From Kordiimonas laminariae (lineage in GTDB: Bacteria > Pseudomonadota > Alphaproteobacteria > Sphingomonadales > Kordiimonadaceae): DNA of 64,000 nt. Each line of letters opens with the position of its first letter. Position 1 is the first letter of the stretch. Shown one piece after another: positions 50,117-59,815 of this stretch. The translations under genes were made by a program, and so were the position numbers. The DNA lies in the NCBI RefSeq assembly GCF_023008165.1, contig NZ_JAKQZA010000008.1, positions 84,478 to 148,477 of the forward strand, read 5' to 3'. The notes beneath the pieces are model-generated. The model made no database searches. It was not told the DNA's origin and saw nothing but the letters and a program-made list of their open reading frames with translations.

Positions 50117-51278
50117 TGCTATCCCCCATCGACATATCTACATAAGTTTTGTCGCCTCCTGATTTAGCAAGAAAATGGCAAAGACTCTTAAAATCACCTA
50201 AATAAAAACCATCCTCATTCCAATATTCTTGACGGATTCTATCCCAGTTCTTACTTGGTTCCTCTCCCAACTTCCAGCGAGCTTTTACTCCATTTATGAC
50301 AGCGCCATCTTGACAATAAACGCTCATATTGGGTCTTGTTAAAGCTAACTCAACAGCATGCTTCTCTTCACTCAAGCCTTTATATTGTAGAGCTATAATA
50401 GCTGAAGTTGAGTTTGCAGACATGCATTCACTTAACTTTGCAGATATGTGAGCGTCAGCAAAAGAAAACCCACTCGCTATCAAGAGAGTGTCTGGTTCCA
50501 ACATAAAACTCTTCAATCGATCAAATAAGGATGTAAATGGTGCTGCTTGGGTTTGATCGTATTTGATATGAGAAGGATACACCATTATTTCTCCGTCCTC
50601 AGAAAAACTCCTAATCACCTCTCCAGAATCATTTTGTGACCAGCCAATAGAACCATGTAGTTTCCATAACCTAATCCAGTTAACTGGTAGATCGTTATTA
50701 GAGATACTAGATGGATCAAAAAAAGCGTTTTTTGCTCCAGCAAAACCATCAAAATACGGTGTTTTTGCTCTCTCCATTGCCTCTTCAAACAACAAATCAT
50801 AATTCGTTGTGAAGATTTCGACAGGTTCTTTCCTAGTTATCCCGTTCACCCAAGAAACTAAATCTGAAAAAGGGTTACCCTCCTGCGGTAAACTAACTTC
50901 AACAATTTTTTTAATTTCAGCACAAATAGATTGAGATAGCTCTTTATATTCATGAGCATTCAAACCGTGTACTTTCGTCGTACCAATGACCTCAGCCAAG
51001 CCACGAATTCTAGATAAAACAAGTTCGATGTTGGCTTCACCCACCTCTTCTTCGATCAATTCGTAAGTCTCTCGCTTAGCTGCAGGTAGATGTTCTTTTA
51101 CTTGAGACGTTAAACCTTCGATGTTTGGAATTAGTGGAGTATAACTGTCTGGACTACCGACATTAACGCTCACTGGTGCTCCAGCTCCGATTAATAGCCC
51201 TATTTTTTTTCGTCCATTTGTAATGATATGACGAAAATCAAACATGTATTGATCTGGATTATGTACAGTCGCATCCAT
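50109..51278 (-). CDS. SIR2-domain NAD hydrolase
   Basis: 389 residues. SIR2-like motifs: GAGAPVSV (31-38), TTNYDLLFEEA (157-168) and the catalytic His in KLHGSIGW (208). ASGFSFADAHI supports the defence-type SIR2 fold. Probably depletes NAD+ on infection; acts with HerA. Promoter in the 220-base region upstream. Confidence 0.9.
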   Translation of the reverse strand: MDATVHNPDQYMFDFRHIITNGRKKIGLLIGAGAPVSVNVGSPDSYTPLIPNIEGLTSQVKEHLPAAKRETYELIEEEVGEANIELVLSRIRGLAEVIGTTKVHGLNAHEYKELSQSICAEIKKIVEVSLPQEGNPFSDLVSWVNGITRKEPVEIFTTNYDLLFEEAMERAKTPYFDGFAGAKNAFFDPSSISNNDLPVNWIRLWKLHGSIGWSQNDSGEVIRSFSEDGEIMVYPSHIKYDQTQAAPFTSLFDRLKSFMLEPDTLLIASGFSFADAHISAKLSECMSANSTSAIIALQYKGLSEEKHAVELALTRPNMSVYCQDGAVINGVKARWKLGEEPSKNWDRIRQEYWNEDGFYLGDFKSLCHFLAKSGGDKTYVDMSMGDSSE

Positions 51279-51498
51279 TAAAGAAGCCCCCCAATCGTGA
51301 AATACCCTTCATGTTGCCCTTATCAAATAATCCTAAGCAACAAGGGAAAGACGAGACAATAAATCAACTTATTGAATAATTTTCAACTAAACAATACATA
51401 TATGGTTGTATTAATGCACAGGTATATTTTAAAAAATCAATCAATGGGATAAAGTAAAATTTATGCATGCATAAAAGTGATGTAAAAAAGCAGATAGA
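51279..51498. promoter_or_regulatory. SIR2 operon control region with palindromes
   Basis: Contains a perfect 16-base palindrome TTTATGCATGCATAAA (51460-51475) and an inverted repeat AATACA-N8-TGTATT (51393-51412). AT-rich, with candidate promoters in its middle. The palindrome lies about 180 bases from the SIR2 start and 24 from the end of the DUF5677 gene. Confidence 0.45.
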
Positions 51499-52749
51499 TT
51501 AAGGTTTATTGTGTTCACGTAAGGAAGCTTCATCTTCAACTAGCGCTTCAGCGGCTTGCCTACACCCGTCTACAACTTTGTCTCTTAAAAACAACATAGT
51601 TTGCATTTGTATTTGCGTTTCCACCTCCGCCTCATTTCCATAAACCAATGACGTAACATGTAATAGCGAAAATGCGGTCAAAATCGCGGGGCCATCTAAC
51701 CCAGAATTGATAGCGCCTGCATGAAAACGAGGTGTACCATCAATCAAATCTAATGATGTATACGCACCTGCAATACCTGCATGAATTCTATAACTAGATA
51801 GCTTATAATCTGGAGGAAGAGCGGGCCAATCTACCGCCTCTTCCAAATGTTTAAATCTGGGTTGTTTTTCATTCAAACTTTTTGCGGCCCACCCATAAGG
51901 ACCAGAAAATGAACTACCGTATAGCGTAATCGCTGCTTGAAAATCTTCTTCAATCTCTTTCAAGTCCTCAGGGAGGCTTTCAAGCTCATACTCTTGCCCA
52001 TTATAACGATATTCGTTTTTAACTTCTTCACGAAGACTAACCACTTCATGAGCCATATAACGCTCAGCTACTTCGTTCCCAAAACGATCAATGACAAAAG
52101 CTACTATCGAAATTTCGTATAACGTTCTCCACCGTGCAAAAGCACCGTCCGGCAATCCATTTTCTAAAAGAGTAAGTATCTCCATAACTGTTCTACAAGC
52201 CCGAATATGCAAAACAGTGATTACTTCATCTTTTGCACTTCCTTCCTCCCTATTTAAGCTCGAAATTTTGCCGACAAATTCCTCACCAATTTCTTTAGCC
52301 GCAGCCAACATCATCCTTAGAGGATCAAGCCCAACGGACCAACGAGCATCCAAACGGCTACGAAAACCATTCATACTATCGTTTTCATATGCTTTATGTT
52401 CTGGCCAACTTTCTTCAAGATTTGCCACCATATTTTGAGCACTATCTTTCACCGTACGCAAAAGAACTTTAGGTATACTCTCATTATAAAATGCTTCAAC
52501 ATCACGATGAAATGCCGACACCTCTTCTTCAGTGAAATTCAAATTAATATTTTTAGTCGTTCCCTCTTCACCATCATCCCACGAAAATCTTTCTTCCTTA
52601 CCTGACAAAATATGGTCTGCTAGAGCATCTAAATGAGTTTTATCTTTTACCCCATGTGCCCCTAATTTTTTTTCCAGTAAACTGCGCAACACAAGTTTAG
52701 GCACATTGGTTTGAATCATATCCTCGATGGCCTCAGTCAAATCTGTCAT
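51499..52749 (-). CDS. DUF5677-domain protein
   Basis: 416 residues, helical. Matches the DUF5677 pattern: central LPDGAFARWRTLYEISIVAF and C-terminal YRIHAGIAGAYTSLDLIDGT, with conserved His, Arg and Tyr. Function unknown, though often near defence genes. 18 bases after the HEPN-like gene, so a pair. Confidence 0.82.
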   Translation of the reverse strand: MTDLTEAIEDMIQTNVPKLVLRSLLEKKLGAHGVKDKTHLDALADHILSGKEERFSWDDGEEGTTKNINLNFTEEEVSAFHRDVEAFYNESIPKVLLRTVKDSAQNMVANLEESWPEHKAYENDSMNGFRSRLDARWSVGLDPLRMMLAAAKEIGEEFVGKISSLNREEGSAKDEVITVLHIRACRTVMEILTLLENGLPDGAFARWRTLYEISIVAFVIDRFGNEVAERYMAHEVVSLREEVKNEYRYNGQEYELESLPEDLKEIEEDFQAAITLYGSSFSGPYGWAAKSLNEKQPRFKHLEEAVDWPALPPDYKLSSYRIHAGIAGAYTSLDLIDGTPRFHAGAINSGLDGPAILTAFSLLHVTSLVYGNEAEVETQIQMQTMLFLRDKVVDGCRQAAEALVEDEASLREHNKP

Positions 52750-52767
52750 ATTTACTTCATCAACTTT

Positions 52768-53319
52768 CTACCAAGGCAAAACAAAGATACCATTGTGGTT
52801 TTCCACATGTCTTGCATGGTTATCAGACAACGTTTGCATAACTCCTGATAAAACTCGCTCTGCTAACTCCTTACGCCTTTCAGAAAAAGCTTCGCTATCA
52901 TCAGCTTCAAAGTCCCTACGTTCGTTCTGAATATGAATTCTGTTTCGCAACTTTCGAAGCTCATTCATTTCATCATAAATATCCGGCCCTAAACCATCAA
53001 AGACTCCATGATCTTGAGAGAAACGAATATACTTATCCAGCTTGTCAGCTCTACGTGGATTATCCTGAATTTCATCAATAAGATCTTGAGGAACATTATC
53101 AATTCCTTCGATTGTATGATTCACTGCTCGGAAAAAAAAATCATACAAGACAGCGTCTAATAAAGATCCAATTTGAACGATAATCAACTTTCTCAAATAC
53201 AGTTGCTTATCAACGTCGTTATATAAGTCGTAGAGTAACTCAAGAGCATCCAAATTATATTGGATATTGTCCCCAATTTTAAAAATACCTAAAAAATTTG
53301 CTTCTATCTGTGTGGTCAT
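52768..53319 (-). CDS. HEPN-like protein, 183 aa
   Basis: ATG 53319 chosen with AAGGAG just ahead; open to 53340. Mostly helical with RKLRNRIHIQNERRDFEA, an Rx(4-6)H motif as in HEPN ribonucleases, and a conserved-looking helix (QIGSLLDAVLYDFFF). First gene of a pair with DUF5677. RNA cleavage or toxin activity is inferred only. Confidence 0.6.
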   Translation of the reverse strand: MTTQIEANFLGIFKIGDNIQYNLDALELLYDLYNDVDKQLYLRKLIIVQIGSLLDAVLYDFFFRAVNHTIEGIDNVPQDLIDEIQDNPRRADKLDKYIRFSQDHGVFDGLGPDIYDEMNELRKLRNRIHIQNERRDFEADDSEAFSERRKELAERVLSGVMQTLSDNHARHVENHNGIFVLPW

Positions 53320-53455
53320 TTTACTCCTTCTTACCTTCAAATTGATATGTACAAAAACTAAATGCTCACCAATAAGACTGACTTACTTGGACCATAATTA
53401 TCATCTAACTCATTTTAATATATTACGGTGAGACCATCTTGTGTATTCATCTCTA

Positions 53456-54532
53456 TTATTCAGATAAATCTTTAAAGTATTTATCTACCATCAGCATCAA
53501 TGTCTTGCTGGCTTTAGTACTATTCCTGCCTTTATTACCACCTCGCTGCTGCCCAAACTTCGTAAAGTTAGACATGTCGGTATACATCCAGTGATCTGTC
53601 ACATTTGAATTATCACGATCATACAAAACATATGATATTTTAATCCGAATAGATTGATCGTCTTTTAAAATAGCCTCCAAGTCATTCCAGAACTGAATAT
53701 GATCAGCATTGTGCCCAACCATCCCTTTATCTCGGGTTTTATTTTTCACGTCGATAAAGTTAAATCGAGGAGAGGCTTCATCCGGGCACTTGATAAAATC
53801 GATATCGGTTGTTCTGCCCTTCCATCGATTTTGTGACAAAACGAAATCATATAAGTATCGGTTTGCCCAAAGAGAATATAATTCTTCACATGAATACGGT
53901 TTCAGTAGTTCTTTAGCATTCTCTAAAACAGCTTCATTTTGCGCTTCAGAAAACAAGTCTCTACCAAACGTTTCTGAGTTGTCCCCATTATGACGAATAT
54001 CAAAGTGTGCAAGGAGATTACTGATATCACTCTTTACAAACTCACCATTTTCACCAAAAACATAAACCGAATAAAACGCTCTAACCAACTCAATATTGTA
54101 GGAGCTTCCGAACAAAGCCAAAGCTGGATGAATATGATCTGCAAACTCTTTATTCAGGCTTGGGATCTGACAAATATATAGCTTTATATCAGGTATAGCT
54201 GACAAGAGCTTATAGAGTGGTTCATACTGCTCAATTGGCATACTTGTGACGGTAAAATATACACAATTCGACAAAGGATTCTTCTGCTTACTGCTGACAG
54301 GAACAAACCAACCACCATCCAAGGCATTATGCTTTTGCTGATGCTGAACAGAAAACTTTAACTCACCATTATAACCAATGATCGAATTAAAAAAGGCATT
54401 CTGTTTTTCATTCTTTATGAAAGGTCGACTACCTCTTTTATCGAGAGTGACATTACTATCATTTCTTGTATATATCCCGCCCCAGAACACCCTCAATAAT
54501 TCATCTAAAACTATGTCTTTTTGCATAAACAC
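53456..54532 (-). CDS. Probable PD-(D/E)xK restriction-type protein, 358 aa
   Basis: Not a named family. Possible nuclease core: D243/D245 (GRTTDIDFIK) and D261-x-K263 (FIDVKNK), spaced like a type II restriction enzyme. Divergent from the Dcm-type methylase, 122 bases apart, and transcribed alone, 136 bases ahead of the HEPN-like gene. May be a second nuclease or a defence protein. Confidence 0.55.
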   Translation of the reverse strand: MFMQKDIVLDELLRVFWGGIYTRNDSNVTLDKRGSRPFIKNEKQNAFFNSIIGYNGELKFSVQHQQKHNALDGGWFVPVSSKQKNPLSNCVYFTVTSMPIEQYEPLYKLLSAIPDIKLYICQIPSLNKEFADHIHPALALFGSSYNIELVRAFYSVYVFGENGEFVKSDISNLLAHFDIRHNGDNSETFGRDLFSEAQNEAVLENAKELLKPYSCEELYSLWANRYLYDFVLSQNRWKGRTTDIDFIKCPDEASPRFNFIDVKNKTRDKGMVGHNADHIQFWNDLEAILKDDQSIRIKISYVLYDRDNSNVTDHWMYTDMSNFTKFGQQRGGNKGRNSTKASKTLMLMVDKYFKDLSE

Positions 54533-54654
54533 ACTTACTGGTTACATTTACTGTGAATAAGAACATACTATGAACAAACACCCTTTACAAGAGAATCTCT
54601 GGGTGTCATTATGATGAAAATGTCAAAATTCGTCCCAGAGAAAGTTTAAGTAAA

Positions 54655-55926
54655 ATGCAGGATATGTCCTTCCGTGAACTCCGCGAGTTGAATGCAATGT
54701 CTGTCGAAGATGCTGCAAGCCTCATGGGGGTTACAGTAAAGACCATTTATCGGTGGGAAAAAGGTGAGGTTCACCCCAAGGAACATTGCCTTGAAATCCT
54801 GCGAAACAAACTTGCCCACAAACAGTCTCCTCAAAAGGATAACCACGAATTTACTTTCATAGATTTGTTCGCAGGAATTGGAGGCATTCGCAAAGGGTTT
54901 GAAGCAATCAACGGCAAATGTGTATTCACAAGTGAATGGGACCAATACGCTCAAAGAACATACCGCGCAAATTTCCACGACGATCACCATATCGCAGGTG
55001 ACATTACAAAAGTGGAAGCACAAGATATCCCTGCTCACGATGTTCTGTTAGCCGGTTTCCCGTGTCAGCCATTCAGCCTGGCTGGTGTTTCCAAAAAGAA
55101 TGCCTTAGGTCGCGCACATGGCTTTGAAGACAAGACACAGGGAACGCTATTCTTTGATGTGTTGCGCATTATTAAACACCACAAACCAAAAGCTTTCCTG
55201 CTTGAGAACGTAAAGAACCTGAAAAGCCACAATAAGGGTGATACATTTGCGACCATCGTTGGCGCGTTGAAAGCTGAAGGCTACACACTCAGTACTCGTG
55301 TTATTGATGGCAAAGGATATGTACCACAACACCGTGAGCGTATCTTTATTGCCGGCTTTAAGGAAGACACAGGCTTTAACTTCGATAACCTGGAATTCGC
55401 GGACCCGAAGACAGGTCCTATTCTTGAAACAATCCTGCACGACGAAGGTGAAGAGGCAGAGGCGGAATACACGCTCCCTGTTACTGGACAAGGTTCTAAC
55501 GCTGCCTCAAGAGTAAATGATAAATACACACTAACTGACAAGCTATGGGCTTATCTTCAGGCCTACGCAGCCAAACACAAGGCAGCAGGTAATGGCTTTG
55601 GATATGGCCTTAACGGCCCTGAAGACAAAGCACGCACCCTATCCGCAAGATACCACAAGGATGGCAGCGAGATTCTGATAAAACAGGATGGTAAAAACCC
55701 TCGTCGCCTAACACCTCGTGAATGTGCTCGGTTGATGGGATATGACATGAGCAAAACACCGGAGATGATTATTCCGGTATCAGATACACGTGCATATCAA
55801 CAGTTTGGTAACTCGGTAGTCGTCCCGGTAATTGAAGAAATAGCAAAGTATATGAAGTCTCATATTCTGGAGCTGGTCGCCAAACAAAAAGAGGAAGATA
55901 AACTTCTTCAAATGGCTGCTGAATAA
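54655..55926 (+). CDS. dcm: C5-cytosine DNA methyltransferase with N-terminal HTH
   Basis: 423 residues. XRE-like HTH at about 10-60 (MSVEDAASLMGVTVKTIYRW), then the methylase with FIDLFAGIGGIRKGFEAING, GFPCQPFSLAGV, FLLENVKNL and QFGNSVVVPVI. Methylates C5 of cytosine in what is likely CC(A/T)GG or CCSGG by Vsr/MvaI context. The HTH is the usual self-repressing type. 11 bases to vsr. Confidence 0.94.
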   Translation: MQDMSFRELRELNAMSVEDAASLMGVTVKTIYRWEKGEVHPKEHCLEILRNKLAHKQSPQKDNHEFTFIDLFAGIGGIRKGFEAINGKCVFTSEWDQYAQRTYRANFHDDHHIAGDITKVEAQDIPAHDVLLAGFPCQPFSLAGVSKKNALGRAHGFEDKTQGTLFFDVLRIIKHHKPKAFLLENVKNLKSHNKGDTFATIVGALKAEGYTLSTRVIDGKGYVPQHRERIFIAGFKEDTGFNFDNLEFADPKTGPILETILHDEGEEAEAEYTLPVTGQGSNAASRVNDKYTLTDKLWAYLQAYAAKHKAAGNGFGYGLNGPEDKARTLSARYHKDGSEILIKQDGKNPRRLTPRECARLMGYDMSKTPEMIIPVSDTRAYQQFGNSVVVPVIEEIAKYMKSHILELVAKQKEEDKLLQMAAE

Positions 55927-55937
55927 GGTATTCAAAA

Positions 55938-56378
55938 ATGGACGTTGTTACCCCTGAGAAACGAAGCCAGATGATGGCAGGTATCAAGGGTAAGAATACC
56001 AAACCAGAACTTATCATAAGAAAAGAGTTATTCAGGCGGGGCTTTCGTTACCGCCTGCATGGAAAGAAGTTACCCGGCAAACCGGACATTATTCTTCCCA
56101 AATACAAAACCGTTGTTTTTGTGAATGGCTGTTTCTGGCACAAGCATGACTGTCACTTATTCAAGTGGCCTAAAACTCGCACAGAATTCTGGCGAGAGAA
56201 AATCCTTGGAAATGTTGCAAGAGACAAAAAGAACCGAGACTTACTCAAAGCAGATGGATGGAAAGTCATTACAATCTGGGAGTGTGCAATAAAAAACAAA
56301 TCCTATGATGAAATTTCTCTGGAAATTGATAAGCTTGCAGAATCATTATTAAATACAGAATATATTAAGCACGCTTAA
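55938..56378 (+). CDS. vsr: Very short patch repair endonuclease
   Basis: 146 residues. Canonical Vsr: MDVVTPEKRSQMMAGIKGKN, GKPDIILPKYKTVVFVNGCF, WHKHDC. Nicks T:G mismatches arising from deaminated 5-methylcytosine at Dcm sites. Between methylase and restriction enzyme, 18 bases from the latter. Confidence 0.95.
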   Translation: MDVVTPEKRSQMMAGIKGKNTKPELIIRKELFRRGFRYRLHGKKLPGKPDIILPKYKTVVFVNGCFWHKHDCHLFKWPKTRTEFWREKILGNVARDKKNRDLLKADGWKVITIWECAIKNKSYDEISLEIDKLAESLLNTEYIKHA

Positions 56379-56396
56379 CAAAAGGACATTGGTTGT

Positions 56397-57809
56397 ATGG
56401 GGGCACATTCAGGAACTTATGATAGCCACAATGCTAGAGAAGCATCGCTTGATAAAATTATCTCAATCCTGAAATCGTTAGGTGTTACCAAAACCTATAT
56501 CAAAAAACTTGCTCCCAATGATAACAGCAAGAACCAACCCTACTTTGGTGGACACCTAACTGATCTATCATTCCTGCCTACTGGCGAGCTTATACCATCG
56601 GTGACTACTTCGAATAAGAAAACGCCAGCTAATCGCAAGATCAAATATACTACAGACATTCCTTTCACCTGGTTCGACACTGAAGGCCAAACCTATAACG
56701 CTCCCAGAGCCAAGCTCATCTATTATCCACAATACCCTGAAGTACGTTTCTCTGGTTTCCTCCTCGGTTCCAAAGTTGAAGCTGGAATGTGGATGGACCC
56801 GAAAAGACAAGGTCGAGCCCAAGGCCGCTGGCTCATACTTGGTGTGCATCCCGAGGGAATGACATATGGATATCTTGTTACGCCGGGATGTAATCTTTCC
56901 AGGGAGCTGGAAAATACGGAACTGATAGAGTTTGGCACAATATTCAAACAACTGGATATGACTGCTGGTGCAGATGCACCCAAGGTTTCCACTAAAGACG
57001 CACTTATTGCCAAACTCAGAGAGATCCATGAAATGGGCTGGGTTTCCAGCTGTAGACTTACTGGAGAAATGGACCTTATCCCATACAAGGCAGCTAATGG
57101 TGGTGGATATACATTGGAGGCTCTATTGGGAATTTCCCCAAACGGTTTTGCCGAGCCCGACTATCTGGGATGGGAGGTAAAGCAGTTCGGGGTAAACAAG
57201 TTCCCCAGTATAGGAGCCAAACCAACCACACTAATGACCCCGGAGCCTGATGGTGGCTTTTACAAAGACACTGGAGTGATCGACTTTATTCGCAAATACG
57301 GCTACCCGGATGTTTCTGGTATTGAAGACAGATTTAACTTTGGTGGGAAGCATATTGTCGGAAAGGTTCATGAACGTACAAACCTGACTTTATCTCTTCT
57401 GGGATTTGATCCTGAAGCAGGAAAAATTATCGATGCCGAAGGATGTATTGCTCTGCTTGATGCCGAAGAAAATATTACGGCCAGCTGGAGTTTTGCAAAA
57501 CTTATGGATCACTGGAAACGGAAACATTCCCAAGCCGTATATATTCCATCACTAAAACGTAAAGAAGGTGGCGAATATAGGTATCATTACGGGAAAGATA
57601 TTGAACTTGGTACTGGAACCAATCTGGAGATCATGCTTCGAGGTATGCAAACAGGCTTTGTATATTATGATCCTGGTATCAAAGTAGAAAATGCATCAAG
57701 CGACAAACCAAAATCCAAACGTCGTAGCCAGTTCAGAATTAATCATAAGCAACTTGGACAGATGTATAAGAACTTTGAGCATGCTGATTTGCTATCAGCA
57801 AATTCATAA
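56397..57809 (+). CDS. MvaI/BcnI-family restriction endonuclease with N-terminal extension
   Basis: 470 residues, much longer than MvaI (about 246). The C-terminal part from about 220 has GYTLEALLGISPNGFAEPD with D-x4-E-x-K (EPDYLGWEVKQ), the active site of this family that cleaves CCWGG or CCSGG. The first 200 residues form an extra domain of unknown fold (GVTKTYIKKLAPNDNSKNQ ... WLILGVHPEGMTYGYLV). Forms a type II RM set with the methylase and Vsr. Confidence 0.85.
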   Translation: MGAHSGTYDSHNAREASLDKIISILKSLGVTKTYIKKLAPNDNSKNQPYFGGHLTDLSFLPTGELIPSVTTSNKKTPANRKIKYTTDIPFTWFDTEGQTYNAPRAKLIYYPQYPEVRFSGFLLGSKVEAGMWMDPKRQGRAQGRWLILGVHPEGMTYGYLVTPGCNLSRELENTELIEFGTIFKQLDMTAGADAPKVSTKDALIAKLREIHEMGWVSSCRLTGEMDLIPYKAANGGGYTLEALLGISPNGFAEPDYLGWEVKQFGVNKFPSIGAKPTTLMTPEPDGGFYKDTGVIDFIRKYGYPDVSGIEDRFNFGGKHIVGKVHERTNLTLSLLGFDPEAGKIIDAEGCIALLDAEENITASWSFAKLMDHWKRKHSQAVYIPSLKRKEGGEYRYHYGKDIELGTGTNLEIMLRGMQTGFVYYDPGIKVENASSDKPKSKRRSQFRINHKQLGQMYKNFEHADLLSANS

Positions 57810-57910
57810 CCAATATGGGACATATCTCTCTAACGTCTTTGTGAATTCCCTTATTACGATATCTTTATAACTATTCCGATCATTATCGCTTGTTGTAAGG
57901 ATGTGCTTGT

Positions 57911-59812
57911 ATGAAGTATCTGGATGATCGCCGTGTACAAATTGGCTTTGTTGTAACTCTTATTGTCTCACTCTTATTTCTACACGGAATTGAAGGCGAT
58001 TATGGTCGATCACCTGCAACCTATATCCCAACGCTATCATCCTTGATCACAGGCTTTGCATTCGGTCTTTTACTCGCAGGCCTCTACACACTCACCCGCT
58101 TCCTGATTAAACGCTATAGCAAATGGGTGTTTCTGATCTTTCTTGCAGGCTTAATACTGATTGGTGATTCTGCCGGATACAATTCTGCTGCGGCGGCTGT
58201 TACGAGCCCTATTGCTGGCATTATCGGGTTTATCTGGGGCATAACGATTATCATGTACCTCTATTTGAAGGTACACTTCAAATTCATCCCCAAGACCAAA
58301 CTGCCAAACGTATTTGGTTCTTCCCGCTGGGCAACAAAGGAAGACTTGGCGGAATGGGATTTACTAGGTGAACAGGAAAACTCCAATGGCTTGTTTCTGG
58401 GTAAGACCGAAGATGACAGCATCATCTATGATGGTGATATGCATGCACTCACAGTAGCCCCTACAAGAACGGGTAAAGGAGCCACTGCGATTATCCCAAA
58501 CCTCTTGCGCTCTAATTCATCCATATTGGTCATTGACCCCAAAGGTGAGAATGCACGGCGTACTGTAAAAGCTCGCTCTAAAGTCTGCGATGGTAGAGAT
58601 AGCAAAGTATATGTGATTGACCCTTGGTCTATCTCGACACAAGCAGACAAATATGGTGAAGGGATTTCAGAAGAATATCTAAGCGGCTTTAATCCCCTAG
58701 CCTCCCTTAATCCAAATGATCCTGATCTTGTGACTGATGTGATGATGCTGGCTGATGCACTGGTGATTGATAGTCCGAAAGACCCATTCTGGACAGATGA
58801 AGCCAAGGCCCTGATTTACGGCGTTATTCTATATGTGGTGACGGATGAAGCAGAAGAAGGTAACCGTACCCTTGCAAGAGTAAGAGATATCATCTCCATG
58901 CGGCCTGCCAAGGAAACCGATATAGACCTCACTGATACCTTCAACGAGATCATCATAAACATGCGTGCCAGTGATCACCCAATGGTACAGACAGCCGCAG
59001 ACCGCATTGAGCAAAAAGAAGCCAAAGAATTCTCAGGCGTATTGTCTTCTGCACAATCCAATACGCATTTTCTGGATAGCCCTATTATTAGAAAAAGCCT
59101 TGAGGGAAATAACAGCAATCCATTCAGTTTCGCTGATCTTAAGACAGCAGATGAACGCATTACGGTTTATCTTGTACTACCACTGGACCGACTACCAACA
59201 TTCCACCGCTGGCTACGCCTGCTTGTAACATCAGCAATGATTGATCTCACCCGCGCACCTGTAGACAATGCAAAGCCGCCGGTACGTGTGATCTTGGATG
59301 AATTTGCTGCTCTGGACAAAATGCCACTCATTGAAAAAGCTTATGGCACGATGGCAGGGCTTGGTGTGCAGCTATGGGTGTTTACGCAAGACCTTGGGCA
59401 ATTGATGAAGCTATATGGTGACAAGGCATGGCAGACCTTTGTTTCCAATGCGGGTGTATTCCAGTATTTCGGTTCAAGAGATTATGAAACTGCCAAATAT
59501 GCTGAACATCTATGTGGCATGACCACAATGAAAAAGCGTTCTTTCAGCTTTGGTAACAACCATAGCCACACATCGGGGATAAATTCATCAAGTGGTGCAC
59601 AAGGTGGATCATCTGGTTCATCATCAAGCATCACAACTGGCTCAAACGAAAGCTTCACGATTGATGATGTTTCACGTCCGCTCGCTTATGCTGATGAAAT
59701 GATGACCTTACATAGGAATAAACAGATTTTATTTGTAGAGAACCGTTATCCGATTATTGCAGAGAAACATTGGTGGTTTGAAGACCTTCACTCCAAAACA
59801 CTCAATAGATAA
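57911..59812 (+). CDS. VirD4/TraG type IV coupling protein
   Basis: 633 residues. N-terminal TM helices, then a P-loop with LTVAPTRTGKGATAIIPNLL and DPKGENARRTVKAR; Walker B VILDEFAALDKM, and YGTMAGLGVQLWVFTQDLGQ. Ser/Gly-rich linker near the C-terminus (SGAQGGSSGSSSS). Brings the relaxase-DNA complex to a mating channel. Presence here with a relaxase shows a mobilizable element; no channel genes are visible. Confidence 0.93.
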   Translation: MKYLDDRRVQIGFVVTLIVSLLFLHGIEGDYGRSPATYIPTLSSLITGFAFGLLLAGLYTLTRFLIKRYSKWVFLIFLAGLILIGDSAGYNSAAAAVTSPIAGIIGFIWGITIIMYLYLKVHFKFIPKTKLPNVFGSSRWATKEDLAEWDLLGEQENSNGLFLGKTEDDSIIYDGDMHALTVAPTRTGKGATAIIPNLLRSNSSILVIDPKGENARRTVKARSKVCDGRDSKVYVIDPWSISTQADKYGEGISEEYLSGFNPLASLNPNDPDLVTDVMMLADALVIDSPKDPFWTDEAKALIYGVILYVVTDEAEEGNRTLARVRDIISMRPAKETDIDLTDTFNEIIINMRASDHPMVQTAADRIEQKEAKEFSGVLSSAQSNTHFLDSPIIRKSLEGNNSNPFSFADLKTADERITVYLVLPLDRLPTFHRWLRLLVTSAMIDLTRAPVDNAKPPVRVILDEFAALDKMPLIEKAYGTMAGLGVQLWVFTQDLGQLMKLYGDKAWQTFVSNAGVFQYFGSRDYETAKYAEHLCGMTTMKKRSFSFGNNHSHTSGINSSSGAQGGSSGSSSSITTGSNESFTIDDVSRPLAYADEMMTLHRNKQILFVENRYPIIAEKHWWFEDLHSKTLNR

Positions 59813-59815
59813 CCT

